Shown here: positions 25,276 through 35,398 of the stretch, piece after piece | Layout of the letters: each line of letters opens with the position of its first letter | Numbering within the stretch: position 1 is the stretch's first letter | Origin: Chitinophagales bacterium | Lineage (GTDB): Bacteria; Bacteroidota; Bacteroidia; Chitinophagales; UBA8649 | Length of the DNA stretch: 64,000 bases | Assembly (NCBI GenBank): GCA_020635975.1 | Contig: JACJYT010000002.1 | Coordinates: 310,001 to 374,000, forward strand | Direction of reading: 5' to 3' | Program-made: the position numbers and the translations under genes | Notes under the pieces: generated by a model | Databases searched by the model: none | Told to the model about the DNA's origin: nothing | The model's input: the letters and a program-made list of their open reading frames with translations, nothing else

Positions 25276-27966
25276 CTATTTCACCATAATATTTGAAGTA
25301 GAAACACCTTTAGAAGTATTGATCTTCAAGAAATAGAAACCTGAACCTAGGCTAGAAACAGAGATTGAATTATTGTTGGCCCCTTTTGTTAAATTCATAT
25401 TTTCCAAAAGTACCACTTGACCCAATACATTTACAATTTCTATGCTTGCCAGTTCATTAAAGTCGTAATCGAAACTAATGTTTAGAACATTGGAAGCAGG
25501 GATAGGACTTAGTGTGAAATTATCTAGGTTAAGATCTTGTATAGCATTCACTATTTCAATATCTGAAGCAAATCTTGGCATAATTTGGTAGCCTTCTGTT
25601 CTCGGCGCACTGGAATCGAATTGAGAACCAACACCAGTTAAATTAAAAGTAACTGCTGTTGTTAAAGGAACAGTAAACAACTCTGCTCTGTCTGCATCCA
25701 CACGGATATCATAAGTGATTCCAGAAGCAGTTGCGCTAACATTATAAGATCCTCCAGAAGAGTTCCAAACGCCATTCAACTTCATGTTTTCAATTTTAAT
25801 TAGTTCAGCTTCTTGTGCTTCTCCTAGAGCGCTTGCAACAATTACTGGACTTAAAGGCGTTGCTGCGCCTAAAGAACTAACATTATCAATATACAATCTA
25901 GTTACACCACTAGCTGCTCCAATATTTCCGCTTACTAGAACAGAATCTCCAACAATTGGATCGAAAGTGATCATTGAATCTGAAGAATAAGCCCAAATTC
26001 CACCTGTTCCATCAGAGAAGGTAAATTCTGTACCATTTTGAGTTTCTCTAAAATCTGGACTGGTGATAATTCCACGAATTTCAACAACAGTTCCAAGTAA
26101 AATAGGATCGCCATTAGCATCCACCTCTGTTAGTTGGGCGATAGTAAAAGCAGGAGTAACTGTTGTACAAGTATCTTCAACATCGCTTAAAAATCTTGGA
26201 ATTAACTGGTAGTTGCTTGTATATGGAGTATCCACATCGTATTGACCAGCTACACCTATTACATTGAATACTCCACAAGGAATATCTGTAGTACTATATA
26301 AATCTAAATAATCTCTATCGATTCGTACAATGAAAGTATCGTTCACACTTGTAAATACTTCCACATCAAAGCCAGAACTACCCGTGTTTGGTGTCCAATC
26401 ACTTGGATTTACCATTTGTAAACCGTCTACTCTAATTAATGAAGATTCATTTGCTTCATTCGGTTGAGCTGCAGCGGTTGGCATAACCGTGCTTCCTGAG
26501 CTTAGCACAGTGATATCTACCAAATCGGTAATTGTAGTAACACCAAAACGTTGTCCGATGTATCCTATAACTTCTACAGAATCTCCAACTACTGCTTCAT
26601 ATACTGCTGCTGGTGCATCATAAACCGTAATAGCGCCAGTTGCATCTTGAATTGAAAATTCAGTGCTATTAAAACCTCTATCTGGGCTATTAACTAAACC
26701 GTAAACTTTACATAAAACATTTAAGGAATCCGGCTCTCCAAGTGCATTAACCGTAGTAACAGTAGCTAGATCGTAAGTCGGAGTTGGTGTATCATCATCG
26801 TTTACAGTTAAGGTAAAGATGGAATCTGGTCCAAGGATAAATCCAGCAGAAGCAGATTGAAGAATAAAAGTGTATATTTCATCTGCCTCAATTAAAGCAT
26901 CGTCTGTAAGAGTAATGCTAAGTGTAGCAGTAGTACTAGCAGCAGCAAAATTTACAGTTTGTGTTGTGTAGTTATTAAGGTTTGCAGCATTGCCACTTAA
27001 TAAAGCAACATCAACATTTCCGCCAGTACTAGCTTGATTAAGTTTTAAATTAAGTACATAAGTTCCGGCAGCTTCAACAGTAGTAGCAGAAGTAGTAGTG
27101 AAGTTTACTATAGTATCCGCTGGCGCTCCGCATAAGCTTTGGTTTGGATTTAAATCACCATAAGAATTAACCACGGTGCTATCCCAAGAGAAATCTCCAT
27201 AAGAAGTTCCAAAACCCATTAATTGTAGAGAACCTCCAACTGGTTGAATACCGCTTTCATATACTGGAATTTCTTCAGCTACTGTACCACTTAAGGCTCC
27301 ATTACCTGCTGTCATTACCCCTTCATAACTTAAGAATTGGATTACAGTAGAAGTACAAGTGTTGTAAAGACCAATTCCATCAGGAGCACCGTTTTGCATG
27401 CCGTTAGAAGGAACACCAAACCAAATCGCTCCATAGCCACAACCTTCATCGTCAATAGTTCCAGTTAAGCTAATTGAATCGTAAACATTATTGTTGTTGC
27501 CATTGTATAAATATACTTTGAAACAGCTTAAGTCCGTTCCACTTACACCAGCAATTTCAACACCTTCATCCGTATCCACACCTGCATTATCGTAATGAAT
27601 TTCGTTAATCCATGGCGCAGAGCTTGGAGGAGGCGTTGCATTAACTGTGATTGTACCTTTCATACCACCAGCAATGTGGTTGGTACAAATATAGTAGTAA
27701 GTTCCTGGGGTATTAAACACTTGGAAACCATTACCACTTGGTATAGAAAATCCACCATTACCGGTGCTGCCATTAGCATTATAGGTAGCCATGCTAACTT
27801 CTAATACAGGATGTGTTGCACCCACCGACCAGGTAACAGAATCGCCTTGAGAAATAGTTAAATTTGCTGGATTAAATGTCAATCCAGAAGCCGTAATGGT
27901 ATGATTGGTTGCCAGAGCAAAAAAACCTACCATTAAGAAAGAAAGTATTGTGTAAATCTTTTTCAT
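25276..27966 (-). CDS. Secreted multidomain protein: cupredoxin, lamin-tail-like, Calx-beta and OB-like repeats, type A T9SS domain
   Basis: An 896-aa exported protein. After a signal peptide comes a cupredoxin (about 20-110) with likely copper ligands H53, C92, H97 and M102 in the C-N-H-M pattern (YYICTNHIAGGMKG). Residues about 120-275 look like a lamin-tail-type domain beginning WINEIHYDNAGVDTDEGVEI. A Calx-beta domain follows (about 285-392; ATTVEAAGTYVLNLKLNQ). Two OB-fold-like copies of about 190 aa (400-600 and 610-800) share IDATGAI, VVGDSVEVIGYIG and QLIPRFLSD. The end has NFTLSPIPASNVL and GSGFYFLKI, a T9SS type A domain. Function is not known; extracellular redox or nuclease-associated roles are guesses. 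Ligand numbers are by-eye estimates. Confidence 0.75.
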   Translation of the reverse strand: MKKIYTILSFLMVGFFALATNHTITASGLTFNPANLTISQGDSVTWSVGATHPVLEVSMATYNANGSTGNGGFSIPSGNGFQVFNTPGTYYYICTNHIAGGMKGTITVNATPPPSSAPWINEIHYDNAGVDTDEGVEIAGVSGTDLSCFKVYLYNGNNNNVYDSISLTGTIDDEGCGYGAIWFGVPSNGMQNGAPDGIGLYNTCTSTVIQFLSYEGVMTAGNGALSGTVAEEIPVYESGIQPVGGSLQLMGFGTSYGDFSWDSTVVNSYGDLNPNQSLCGAPADTIVNFTTTSATTVEAAGTYVLNLKLNQASTGGNVDVALLSGNAANLNNYTTQTVNFAAASTTATLSITLTDDALIEADEIYTFILQSASAGFILGPDSIFTLTVNDDDTPTPTYDLATVTTVNALGEPDSLNVLCKVYGLVNSPDRGFNSTEFSIQDATGAITVYDAPAAVYEAVVGDSVEVIGYIGQRFGVTTITDLVDITVLSSGSTVMPTAAAQPNEANESSLIRVDGLQMVNPSDWTPNTGSSGFDVEVFTSVNDTFIVRIDRDYLDLYSTTDIPCGVFNVIGVAGQYDVDTPYTSNYQLIPRFLSDVEDTCTTVTPAFTIAQLTEVDANGDPILLGTVVEIRGIITSPDFRETQNGTEFTFSDGTGGIWAYSSDSMITFDPIVGDSVLVSGNIGAASGVTRLYIDNVSSLGAATPLSPVIVASALGEAQEAELIKIENMKLNGVWNSSGGSYNVSATASGITYDIRVDADRAELFTVPLTTAVTFNLTGVGSQFDSSAPRTEGYQIMPRFASDIEIVNAIQDLNLDNFTLSPIPASNVLNISFDYDFNELASIEIVNVLGQVVLLENMNLTKGANNNSISVSSLGSGFYFLKINTSKGVSTSNIMVK

Positions 27967-28035
27967 AGGAAAATTTTATTTCCTACAAAGATAAGCACTT
28001 CTTTTAGAATGCTAGTAAAGAAATTATTATCTATT

Positions 28036-29469
28036 CTACTTAAGATGAATTTTACTCATATAATTGCCATTAGTAGTTTGAATCTCAATTAAATAGAGTC
28101 CCTTAGAAAAAGAGTCCAAATAGATAACATTTTTTATTCTACTAAGGTCTTTTAATTCTTTTCCAGAATAATCAAACATTTTAACGGCAATAATCGACTC
28201 GCTATCTAGGTCTTGAATGTATAGTGTGCCATTGCTAGGATTAGGATATACGAAGTTGCCATAATTCATTATGGGCGACTCTTTAATACCTACTTCTATT
28301 ATAACATTGCAAGCTGCTTTTTTAGTTAGATTGGTAAAATCTATACAATCTACTAATTGTGGGAAGTCGATAAATGGATTTCTATTTAGTTGCTTTTCGG
28401 CAACATACTGATGTCTTGTTTTTTCAAAATCATCTGGTAAATCTTGATAGTGCCAATCAAGAAGCACTTGAATGTCTTGCAAATTGGCATCTGATAATAG
28501 ATTGTCTAGGCCCCAATTTTCTCCATACTTGCCATTGTAAGCCAGCATCATATAGAATACTGCTCTTGCAATATCTCCTTTTCTGTCGCTTCTAGGTTCT
28601 GCAACAATGTCGTTGTTCACGTCTCTACCTTTAATAAACTCTAAGTACGAATCTGCCCAAGGATTACTAGTAACTATGCCAAAGGGATAATTGCTTCTTG
28701 CGCTATTTACATCGTTTTGAACTAGGTCTAAGGAGTGAATATCATTTCCTTCAGGAGTAAGTTCAAATTCTGCTCTGGTAATGCCTTGAAAGTTGATCCA
28801 AGAAAATGCCATTCTATGTTCTCTACTATAGCTAGGAGCTGGATTGGTATAAGCAAAGGTGCCGTCGTAAAGTCTTTTTTCGTTGCTGTATTGACAATTC
28901 ACATATTTTCTACCCACACCTCCAATTACAGTGTCTGTTTCGTAAAAATCTGCCACTATGGTTTCGTCGAATTGAGCATATTCTATACTCGTATGGGCTT
29001 GAATTTTGTTAGTTAATTGTTCAATAACATTACCGGCTGTGAAATCAATTCCATTGTAATAATTACCATAGCTTGCACTTGGAGTGGTAAAAGAAGAACT
29101 AAGTGGATTATCGCTTTTATAGTTAATGTTGAAGCCACTAGTATTGTAAGCATAAACCGCTACATAATAGGTGTTGTTCTGAAGTAAATTCTTTAGGGAA
29201 ACGAAGGTACCATTACCAACAGCCACAACTTTTATCGCGCCAACAACTTCTCCTTTTATATAATTGACATTATCTACAGGAGAAAAACTGATTGGAGTTT
29301 GACTTGCTACCACTAAATAGCCATCTGCAGAACTTGAAGTAAAAGAGACATTCGTTCTATAAGTTTTTAAACCTGAAAAGTTCAAAGCACTTGGTTGATT
29401 GCTAGGTTCCGTTTGCGAAAAAGATACAAAAGATATTAGACAGAATAAAATGAAAAACGCGTACTTCAT
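28036..29469 (-). CDS. Secreted endonuclease I family nuclease with T9SS domain
   Basis: The 477-aa protein carries a signal peptide, an N-terminal FN3-like domain (about 25-130, ending YAYNTSG), an endonuclease I core (about 135-385) and a type A T9SS sorting domain (about 395-477, YPNPSNGTLYIQDL and KGLYLIEIQT). In the core, SREHRMAFSW holds the catalytic-type E-H pair, and DIHSLDLVQNDVNSARSNYPFG, split here by position, and GDIARAVFYMMLAY, LLDWH, NRNPFIDFPQLV are family blocks. It probably degrades extracellular DNA for nutrients or biofilm turnover. Confident in the family; the exact specificity is unknown. Confidence 0.88.
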   Translation of the reverse strand: MKYAFFILFCLISFVSFSQTEPSNQPSALNFSGLKTYRTNVSFTSSSADGYLVVASQTPISFSPVDNVNYIKGEVVGAIKVVAVGNGTFVSLKNLLQNNTYYVAVYAYNTSGFNINYKSDNPLSSSFTTPSASYGNYYNGIDFTAGNVIEQLTNKIQAHTSIEYAQFDETIVADFYETDTVIGGVGRKYVNCQYSNEKRLYDGTFAYTNPAPSYSREHRMAFSWINFQGITRAEFELTPEGNDIHSLDLVQNDVNSARSNYPFGIVTSNPWADSYLEFIKGRDVNNDIVAEPRSDRKGDIARAVFYMMLAYNGKYGENWGLDNLLSDANLQDIQVLLDWHYQDLPDDFEKTRHQYVAEKQLNRNPFIDFPQLVDCIDFTNLTKKAACNVIIEVGIKESPIMNYGNFVYPNPSNGTLYIQDLDSESIIAVKMFDYSGKELKDLSRIKNVIYLDSFSKGLYLIEIQTTNGNYMSKIHLK

Positions 29470-29526
29470 AGTTGGATTAATGGTTTTTTGCTTTTCAAAG
29501 ATAGTTATTCAGTGTAAAATATGTAG

Positions 29527-30066
29527 TTAAAAGTTTAGTTTGAGTTCATATTCAAATTTGTTTAGAAGGCTCATTCCCTTAATTTGATATAGCTTATCTA
29601 GTTCTAAAAGTTCGTCTATGCTAAATAAATTTACATGAATTAGAAGATTATCTTGTAAAGCGTATCTAATTTTTTCGAAGAGTAAATTTCTTGGGAAATT
29701 TATATATTGTATTAAGTTCTGTTTTATTATCTGCTCTATAGCTAGAGCCTTTTTTGGGTTCTTCACTTCGACGGCAAGTAGAATTATTAGGTCATCCCGA
29801 CTTAAATCATTTATCGGAATATTACAGTTCGGAATAGACAGGGGAAGGGTATCTTGCAAATAAAGGATATCCGAACGACTCCAATTTAGCAAGATCTCAT
29901 TTTGGAAAGAATAAGTCCCTAAAAAAAGGATTATTTGATCTTCATTACTCGCTTTATTGCCTTTGTCATTTACTAGGTTTACTGCTCGAACCAATTCGAT
30001 ACTAAAATTTTGTGCAAATAATGGCATGCTAAAAACCAAGAAAAATGAAAATACACTTAGCCTCAT
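29527..30066 (-). CDS. Secreted protein of unknown function
   Basis: The 179-aa protein has a clear signal peptide (MRLSVFSFFLVFSMPLFAQ) and otherwise a mixed alpha/beta sequence with a leucine-rich helical end (DELLELDKLYQIKGMSLLNKFEYELKL). It lies 57 nt upstream of the endonuclease gene on the same strand and has no domain that I recognise. There is no lipobox, so it is probably soluble in the periplasm. Coding status is supported by the signal peptide and position. Confidence 0.65.
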   Translation of the reverse strand: MRLSVFSFFLVFSMPLFAQNFSIELVRAVNLVNDKGNKASNEDQIILFLGTYSFQNEILLNWSRSDILYLQDTLPLSIPNCNIPINDLSRDDLIILLAVEVKNPKKALAIEQIIKQNLIQYINFPRNLLFEKIRYALQDNLLIHVNLFSIDELLELDKLYQIKGMSLLNKFEYELKLNF

Positions 30067-30169
30067 GGAGTGGAATTATCTGTCACTAAAGGTAAAAATA
30101 ATCTTAGTGCTATTCAGCTAATTTCTACATAGATAGAAGTAAGTAATCCAGCTTGATAGATTATTGCTA

Positions 30170-30177
30170 TAAATTTG
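30170..30177 (+). promoter_or_regulatory. Candidate -7 box for the aldolase gene
   Basis: TAAATTTGC is an extended -7 match 22 nt before ATG 30200. A second overlapping possibility, TAATTTTG at 30180-30187, would leave an even shorter leader. Confidence 0.45.
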
Positions 30178-30199
30178 CTTAATTTTGTGAGCAAATTAA

Positions 30200-31270
30200 A
30201 TGCAAAGAATGAAAACGCAAGAAATAATCCAAGTTTTAGGAGAAGAAAGAGCTAAGAGCTTGTTAGATTTTAACACACCTGCGATTGCAAAAAGTCGCCT
30301 TCACTTACCTAGTCCAACATTTATAGAGGATATTTGGAAAGATAGTAATAGAACGAATCCCGTTTTAAACAGCTTGGCTGCTATTCAAAACCATGGTCGT
30401 TTAGGAGGCACTGGTTATGTATCGATTTTGCCGGTCGACCAAGGAATAGAGCACACAGCAGGAGCATCTTTTGCACCAAATCCAGATTATTTCGATCCAG
30501 AAAATATTGTTAAGTTAGCCATAGAAGGTGGATGCAATGCAGTAGCATCAACCTATGGTGTGCTTGCTTCAGTTAGTAGAAAGTATGCACATAAAATTCC
30601 TTTTGTTGTGAAGATTAATCATAACGAATTACTCACTTACCCAAATTCATTTCAACAAGTGATGTTTGGAACGGTTAAAGATGCTTGGAATATGGGAGCA
30701 GTTGCAGTAGGTGCAACGATATATTTTGGAAGTGAAGATTCTAGAAGACAAATCGTAGAGATTGCTGAAGCTTTTGAATATGCCCACGAACTAGGAATGG
30801 CTACAATTTTATGGTGCTACGCTAGAAATGATCACTTCAAAAAAGATGGGGTAGATTATCATGTTGCTAGCGATATTACTTCGCAAGCAAATCATTTAGG
30901 GGTTACCATTCAAGCCGATATAATTAAACAGAAGTTGCCAGAGAATAATGGAGGTTTTAATGCTATTAAATTTGCGAAAACGCATCCTAAAATGTATTCT
31001 GAATTATGCACGGATCACCCTATTGATTTATGCCGTTATCAAGTGGCAAATTGCTACATGGGAAGAGTAGGTTTGATTAACTCGGGTGGTGCTTCAAGTG
31101 GCGAGTCCGATTTAGGAGATGCTGTTGCAACGGCCATCATCAATAAGAGAGCTGGAGGAATGGGATTAATATCTGGTAGAAAGGCATTTCAAAAAGATTT
31201 AGCAACTGGAGTTAAATTACTGAATGCTATTCAAGATGTATATTTGAACGATGAAATTACTATCGCTTAA
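30200..31270 (+). CDS. fbaB: Class I fructose-bisphosphate aldolase, archaeal/DhnA type
   Basis: The 356-aa protein matches the DhnA/archaeal class I aldolases that cleave fructose-1,6-bisphosphate by a Schiff base without metal. Characteristic segments are [61 protein letters not shown] and the phosphate-binding end [14 protein letters not shown] and [10 protein letters not shown]. The catalytic lysine was not assigned by eye. ATG at 30200 is used; a second ATG at 30209 would shorten it by three residues. It is followed 50 nt downstream by accD. It supports glycolysis or gluconeogenesis. Confidence 0.92.
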   Translation: MQRMKTQEIIQVLGEERAKSLLDFNTPAIAKSRLHLPSPTFIEDIWKDSNRTNPVLNSLAAIQNHGRLGGTGYVSILPVDQGIEHTAGASFAPNPDYFDPENIVKLAIEGGCNAVASTYGVLASVSRKYAHKIPFVVKINHNELLTYPNSFQQVMFGTVKDAWNMGAVAVGATIYFGSEDSRRQIVEIAEAFEYAHELGMATILWCYARNDHFKKDGVDYHVASDITSQANHLGVTIQADIIKQKLPENNGGFNAIKFAKTHPKMYSELCTDHPIDLCRYQVANCYMGRVGLINSGGASSGESDLGDAVATAIINKRAGGMGLISGRKAFQKDLATGVKLLNAIQDVYLNDEITIA

Positions 31271-31319
31271 TTTAAGATTTCGAGGAGATAGTTATTGAGC
31301 AAGCTGAATAAAAAACAAA

Positions 31320-32177
31320 ATGTCAAATTGGTTTAAAAGAATTACACAAGGTATTCGTACCAACGCGAAGGATAAGAAGGAAATGCCCGAAGGGCTTTGG
31401 TTTCAATGTCCTCGCTGTAAGACAACCATTCCTCAAGTGGAACATAAGGAAAACTTGAGTGTTTGTTCTTCTTGTAATTACCACGATAGATGGTCGCCAA
31501 AGGAGTACTTCGACTTGTTTTTCGATGAGCATACTCGACCAAAATTATTGTTTGATAATTTGTTTCCTGTAGATAGTTTGGAATTCGAAGATTTAAAGAA
31601 ATATAAGGATAGAATAGCACAAGCGGAGGAAAGTTCTGGAGCAAATGAAGCGATGGATGTAGCCACAGGTAAAATGGGTGGTGCCAAAGTGGTGGTTGCT
31701 GCTATGAATTTTGCGTACATCGGTGGTTCGATGGGAGCCGTTGTTGGCGAAAAAATTTCTAGATCAATTGATTATTGTATAGAGAATAAATGTCCGCTAA
31801 TAATTATCAGTAAATCGGGTGGTGCTAGAATGATGGAGTCGGGCATTTCATTAATGCAAATGATAAAAACTTCCGCTAAATTAACTTTATTGTCGGATGC
31901 AAAGCTGCCTTATATTAGTTTAATGACAGACCCAACAACGGGTGGAGTTACCGCCTCTTTTTCTATGTTAGGCGATTTGAATATAGCTGAACCTGGTGCC
32001 TTGATTGGTTTTGCAGGTCCAAGGGTTATCATGGAAACCATAAAGGCAAAAGAATTGCCAGAGGGATTTCAAACATCTGAGTTTTTGAAAGAGCATGGTT
32101 TCTTGGATTTCATAGTGGAGCGAAAAGAAATGAAGAAGAAGCTGGTAGAGGCTTTACAAATCTTAAAATTGCAATAG
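31320..32177 (+). CDS. accD: AccD, acetyl-CoA carboxylase carboxyltransferase subunit beta
   Basis: AccD with AccA forms the carboxyltransferase that makes malonyl-CoA for fatty acid synthesis. The 285-aa protein has the N-terminal zinc ribbon (C30, C33, C49, C52 in FQCPRC and VCSSC) and the crotonase-like core with MNFAYIGGSMGAVVGEK, SGGARMMESGISLMQM, LPYISLMTDPTTGGVTASF in pieces and GFAGPRVI, the last being an oxyanion and acyl-CoA-binding segment. Length is standard. It follows the aldolase gene and precedes rpsO with its own promoter. Confidence 0.96.
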   Translation: MSNWFKRITQGIRTNAKDKKEMPEGLWFQCPRCKTTIPQVEHKENLSVCSSCNYHDRWSPKEYFDLFFDEHTRPKLLFDNLFPVDSLEFEDLKKYKDRIAQAEESSGANEAMDVATGKMGGAKVVVAAMNFAYIGGSMGAVVGEKISRSIDYCIENKCPLIIISKSGGARMMESGISLMQMIKTSAKLTLLSDAKLPYISLMTDPTTGGVTASFSMLGDLNIAEPGALIGFAGPRVIMETIKAKELPEGFQTSEFLKEHGFLDFIVERKEMKKKLVEALQILKLQ

Positions 32178-32247
32178 TTCCTGATTTCTAGATTTGAATT
32201 CTTTGAAATTATCTAAAAAAAACTAGGTATTTTTTATAAAGAATTGT

Positions 32248-32255
32248 TATCTTTG
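32248..32255 (+). promoter_or_regulatory. -7 box for rpsO
   Basis: TATCTTTGC is a perfect extended Bacteroidota -7 box 38 nt before the rpsO ATG (32286). This also rules out an upstream in-frame TTG at 32244 as the start. Confidence 0.6.
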
Positions 32256-32285
32256 CACGCTATTAAAAAGACGAAGAATAAAGTT

Positions 32286-32558
32286 ATGGAAAAAATAACA
32301 GCAGAAAGAAAACAAGAAATTTTTAAAGAATTTGGTGGAGCAAGTGCAAACACTGGTTCTGTTGAAGGTCAAGTTGCCTTATTTACAGAAAGAATTCTAC
32401 ATTTAACAGAGCATGTTAAGAAAAACAGAAAAGATTTTTCTAACACAAAGGCACTAACCAAAATGGTTGGTAAAAGAAGAAAATTACTGTCTTATTTAGC
32501 CAAGAAAGACGTTCTTAAATACAGAGAGCTAATTAAAACTCTCGGACTGAGAAGATAG
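32286..32558 (+). CDS. rpsO: Ribosomal protein S15
   Basis: The 90-aa protein, starting at MEKITAERKQ, is a complete S15: GSVEGQVALFTERILHLTEHVK in pieces, KALTKMVGKRRKLLSYLA and YRELIKTLGLRR are the family blocks. S15 binds 16S rRNA helices 20-22 and nucleates the small-subunit platform. The upstream extension to TTG 32244 is rejected because it overlaps the -7 box. It is followed by a hairpin and then pnp, the same order as in many bacteria including E. coli. Confidence 0.97.
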   Translation: MEKITAERKQEIFKEFGGASANTGSVEGQVALFTERILHLTEHVKKNRKDFSNTKALTKMVGKRRKLLSYLAKKDVLKYRELIKTLGLRR

Positions 32559-32573
32559 TTAATCCAGATTATA

Positions 32574-32611
32574 GATGCCACCCATTTTCAAAGGTGGCAT
32601 CTTTCATTTTT
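32574..32611 (+). terminator. rpsO-pnp intergenic hairpin
   Basis: Stem GATGCCACC/GGTGGCATC with a 10-nt loop, followed by TTTCATTTTT. It lies 14 nt before pnp and may be a partial terminator or a site controlling mRNA processing, as the rpsO-pnp spacer does in E. coli. Confidence 0.75.
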
Positions 32612-32624
32612 ATAAAATACGTTT

Positions 32625-34733
32625 ATGCAATTAGGAATTACTAAGTCCCTTACTTTAAGTAACGGCACCACTATATCTATAGAAACAGGTAAATTGGCTA
32701 AACAAGCTGATGGATCTGTAGTTTTAAAACAAGGAGATACCATGATCTTAGCAACGGTTGTTGCTGAAAAAACGGCAGGAGAGGATGTAGACTTCATGCC
32801 TTTAATGGTGGATTATAAAGAAAATTTTTCGGCAACTGGTAGAATTCCAGGTGGATTTTTAAGACGCGAGTCTAGACCATCGGATCATGAAGTACTTATT
32901 TGTCGTTTGGTAGATAGAGCCTTACGCCCTATGTTCCCAGAAGATTTTCATGCTAACACCGTAGTTACACTAAGATTATTATCTAGTGATTTAGAAACTC
33001 TTCCAGATGCTTTAGTGTGTTTGGCTGCATCTGCGGCAATACAAGTTTCTGATATTCCATTTATAGAACCAATTTCAGAAGTAAGAGTTGCTCGAATTGA
33101 TGGAGAATTTAGAATTAACCCAAGTTTATCAGAATTGGCAACAGCTGATTTGGACATTATTATAGCGGCCACTAAGGAGAATATTGTAATGGTAGAAGGG
33201 GAAATGCAAGAAGTTAGTGAAGCAGAAATGGCTGAAGCCATCCGAGTAGGTCATGAAGCCATTAAATTACAATGTGATTTGCAATTAGAATTGGCAGCTG
33301 CTGTGGGAAGAGTTCCAAGAGAATATGTGCACGAAAAATCTAACGAAGATTTGAAGAAAGCGATATTTGATTTTTCTTTTGAAAAATTTAAAGCAATTGC
33401 AGCCAAAGGCTTAGCAAATAAATCAGAAAGATCTGCTTTATTTTCAGAAGTAAAAGAAGAATTCTTAGCAAGCTTAAGTGAGGAGGAAAAAGCAGAAAAC
33501 AAGTTTTTAATTTCTCAATACTTCAAAGCTGCTCAAAAAGAAGCGGTTAGAGAAGTGATGTTGGCTACAGGTGTTCGTCTAGATGGAAGAAAATTAAATC
33601 AAATTCGTCCGATTTGGAGTGAAGTAAACTATTTGCCTAAGGCGCATGGTTCTGCCGTCTTTACGCGTGGAGAAACCCAATCTTTAACAACAGTAACCCT
33701 AGGATCTAAAAAAGATGAGCAACTAATTGATGGGGCATTTTTTAGTGGAACAGATGGTTTTATGTTACACTATAATTTCCCTTCTTTTTCAACTGGTGAA
33801 GCGCGTATGCCAAGAGGCGTAAGCAGAAGAGAAATTGGACATGGTAATCTTGCACATAGAGCAATAAAGAGAATGTTGCCTGCCGACAATGCCTATACAG
33901 TTAGAATAGTATCCGATATTTTAGAATCTAATGGATCTTCTTCTATGGCTACGGTATGCGCTGGAACGCTTGCATTAATGGATGCGGGAGTTCAAATTAC
34001 TAGACCAGTATCTGGTATTGCCATGGGCCTTATTACAGACGGTAAGCGTTTTGCCGTTTTGTCGGATATTTTAGGAGATGAGGATCATTTAGGAGATATG
34101 GACTTTAAAGTTACCGGAACAGAGAAAGGTATTACTGCGGTTCAAATGGATATCAAAATAGATGGTTTATCTTTTGAAATTTTGAATCAAGCTTTGAACC
34201 AAGCAAAAGAAGGCCGACTTCATATCTTAGGTGAAATGGCTAAAACTCTTGCTGCACCTAATCCTACATTCAAAGAGCACACTCCTCAAATTGTAAATAT
34301 TAGAATTCCAGGAGATACAATAGGTGCGGTTATCGGTCCAGGTGGAAAAATCATTCAAGAAATTCAGGCTTATTCTGGTGCAACTATTAGCATTACAGAA
34401 GAAGGCGACGAAGGAATTGTACAAATTTATGCTCCAAACGCAGAATCTATCAAAATGGCTACAGATAGAGTTAGAGGCATTGTTGCTAAACCAGAAGTTG
34501 GCGAAGTATACGATGGTGTAGTAAAAAGCATTAAAGAATTTGGCGCTTTTGTAGAGTTTTTACCAGGTAAGCAAGCCTTAGTTCATATTTCTGAATTATC
34601 TCATTCAAGAATTGATAAAATGGAAGATTCTGGCTTGAAAGAGGGAGACCATATCCAAGTGAAGATTACTAAGTTTGATGACAAAAAACAAAAGTTTGTG
34701 CTATCTCGTAAAGCCTTGTTGCCGAAAGAATAA
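32625..34733 (+). CDS. pnp: Polyribonucleotide nucleotidyltransferase (PNPase)
   Basis: The 702-aa enzyme degrades RNA 3'-5' by phosphorolysis and forms a homotrimer. Two RNase PH-like halves are visible (about 1-220 and 300-530; [20 protein letters not shown] in pieces, [16 protein letters not shown], and [16 protein letters not shown]). Then come a KH domain with [14 protein letters not shown] (about 565-580) and an S1 domain with [20 protein letters not shown] in pieces (about 630-700). It follows rpsO and ends at a strong terminator. Length and motifs are canonical. Confidence 0.97.
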   Translation: MQLGITKSLTLSNGTTISIETGKLAKQADGSVVLKQGDTMILATVVAEKTAGEDVDFMPLMVDYKENFSATGRIPGGFLRRESRPSDHEVLICRLVDRALRPMFPEDFHANTVVTLRLLSSDLETLPDALVCLAASAAIQVSDIPFIEPISEVRVARIDGEFRINPSLSELATADLDIIIAATKENIVMVEGEMQEVSEAEMAEAIRVGHEAIKLQCDLQLELAAAVGRVPREYVHEKSNEDLKKAIFDFSFEKFKAIAAKGLANKSERSALFSEVKEEFLASLSEEEKAENKFLISQYFKAAQKEAVREVMLATGVRLDGRKLNQIRPIWSEVNYLPKAHGSAVFTRGETQSLTTVTLGSKKDEQLIDGAFFSGTDGFMLHYNFPSFSTGEARMPRGVSRREIGHGNLAHRAIKRMLPADNAYTVRIVSDILESNGSSSMATVCAGTLALMDAGVQITRPVSGIAMGLITDGKRFAVLSDILGDEDHLGDMDFKVTGTEKGITAVQMDIKIDGLSFEILNQALNQAKEGRLHILGEMAKTLAAPNPTFKEHTPQIVNIRIPGDTIGAVIGPGGKIIQEIQAYSGATISITEEGDEGIVQIYAPNAESIKMATDRVRGIVAKPEVGEVYDGVVKSIKEFGAFVEFLPGKQALVHISELSHSRIDKMEDSGLKEGDHIQVKITKFDDKKQKFVLSRKALLPKE

Positions 34734-34762
34734 GTATTTTTTAGATAGTTGAAAATCATAGG

Positions 34763-34798
34763 AAAGGCCGAATCACTCAGTGATTCGGCCTTTTTTTA
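34763..34798 (+). terminator. Strong intrinsic terminator after pnp
   Basis: Stem AGGCCGAATCAC/TGATTCGGCC (symmetric, about 13 bp) with a short loop and a T7 run, 30 nt after the pnp stop. Confidence 0.9.
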
Positions 34799-34882
34799 TC
34801 CTTTATGCAATAATTCGGCTTGAAATGAAACTTATTTTTAACACTTCCGTAAATAAACCTACATCTTCAAAAATTAACATTT

Positions 34883-35320
34883 ATGGACTTGATAAATTTA
34901 TTTAATAAGGATTCAAATATGGAGTTTAAAAGTGCTCTGCATTTTGACTCTGAATTTGCTTCCATAAATTTTGAAGAAGCTCCGCTTCCAAAGGTTCACA
35001 ATACTATAGAAGATAAAATGAAGAAGGTTCGTAAGAACTTGCACTTAATCGATAATTGCTTGGCCACCAAAAGAACAGATATTCTACCGGCCTATGAGTT
35101 AAGAAAATATGGTGTGTTGGCTTTAAGAACCGCAGCATTAGATTTTGAAGAAAAAGGAGAGTTTGAAGATTTTGCTTCAAATAGAATTGAAAGTTTAATG
35201 AATAGAGCAATCGCAGAAGCTCACATGATGACGAAGATAACTGCGGAATCCATTGAAGAAGATCAAATTCATAAAGAATTTGCTTCCATACATAATAGGT
35301 TTAGTACCCTATTATTTTAG
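34883..35320 (+). CDS. Conserved-looking hypothetical protein, helical
   Basis: A 145-aa acidic, mostly helical protein without signal peptide or membrane span (segments MEFKSALHFDSEFASINFEE cut by position, and EFEDFASNRIESLMNRAIAEAHMM). It is framed by its own terminators between pnp and rpe. I do not recognise a family. A function is not suggested; the many Glu/Asp residues and helical phase point to a soluble protein that may interact with others. Confidence 0.65.
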   Translation: MDLINLFNKDSNMEFKSALHFDSEFASINFEEAPLPKVHNTIEDKMKKVRKNLHLIDNCLATKRTDILPAYELRKYGVLALRTAALDFEEKGEFEDFASNRIESLMNRAIAEAHMMTKITAESIEEDQIHKEFASIHNRFSTLLF

Positions 35321-35340
35321 TTTTAGTTAGTTAGTTTAAA

Positions 35341-35376
35341 AAATGCGGCATGAATTAAATTTCATGCCGTATTTTT
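35341..35376 (+). terminator. Intrinsic terminator before rpe
   Basis: Stem CGGCATGAA/TTCATGCCG (9 bp) with loop TTAAAT, flanked by A and T runs, 20 nt after the stop of the 145-aa gene. The T-run also forms TATTTTTG (35370-35377), a possible -7 box for rpe. Confidence 0.85.
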
Positions 35377-35398
35377 GTTTTAACCAATTGCTTCATCC

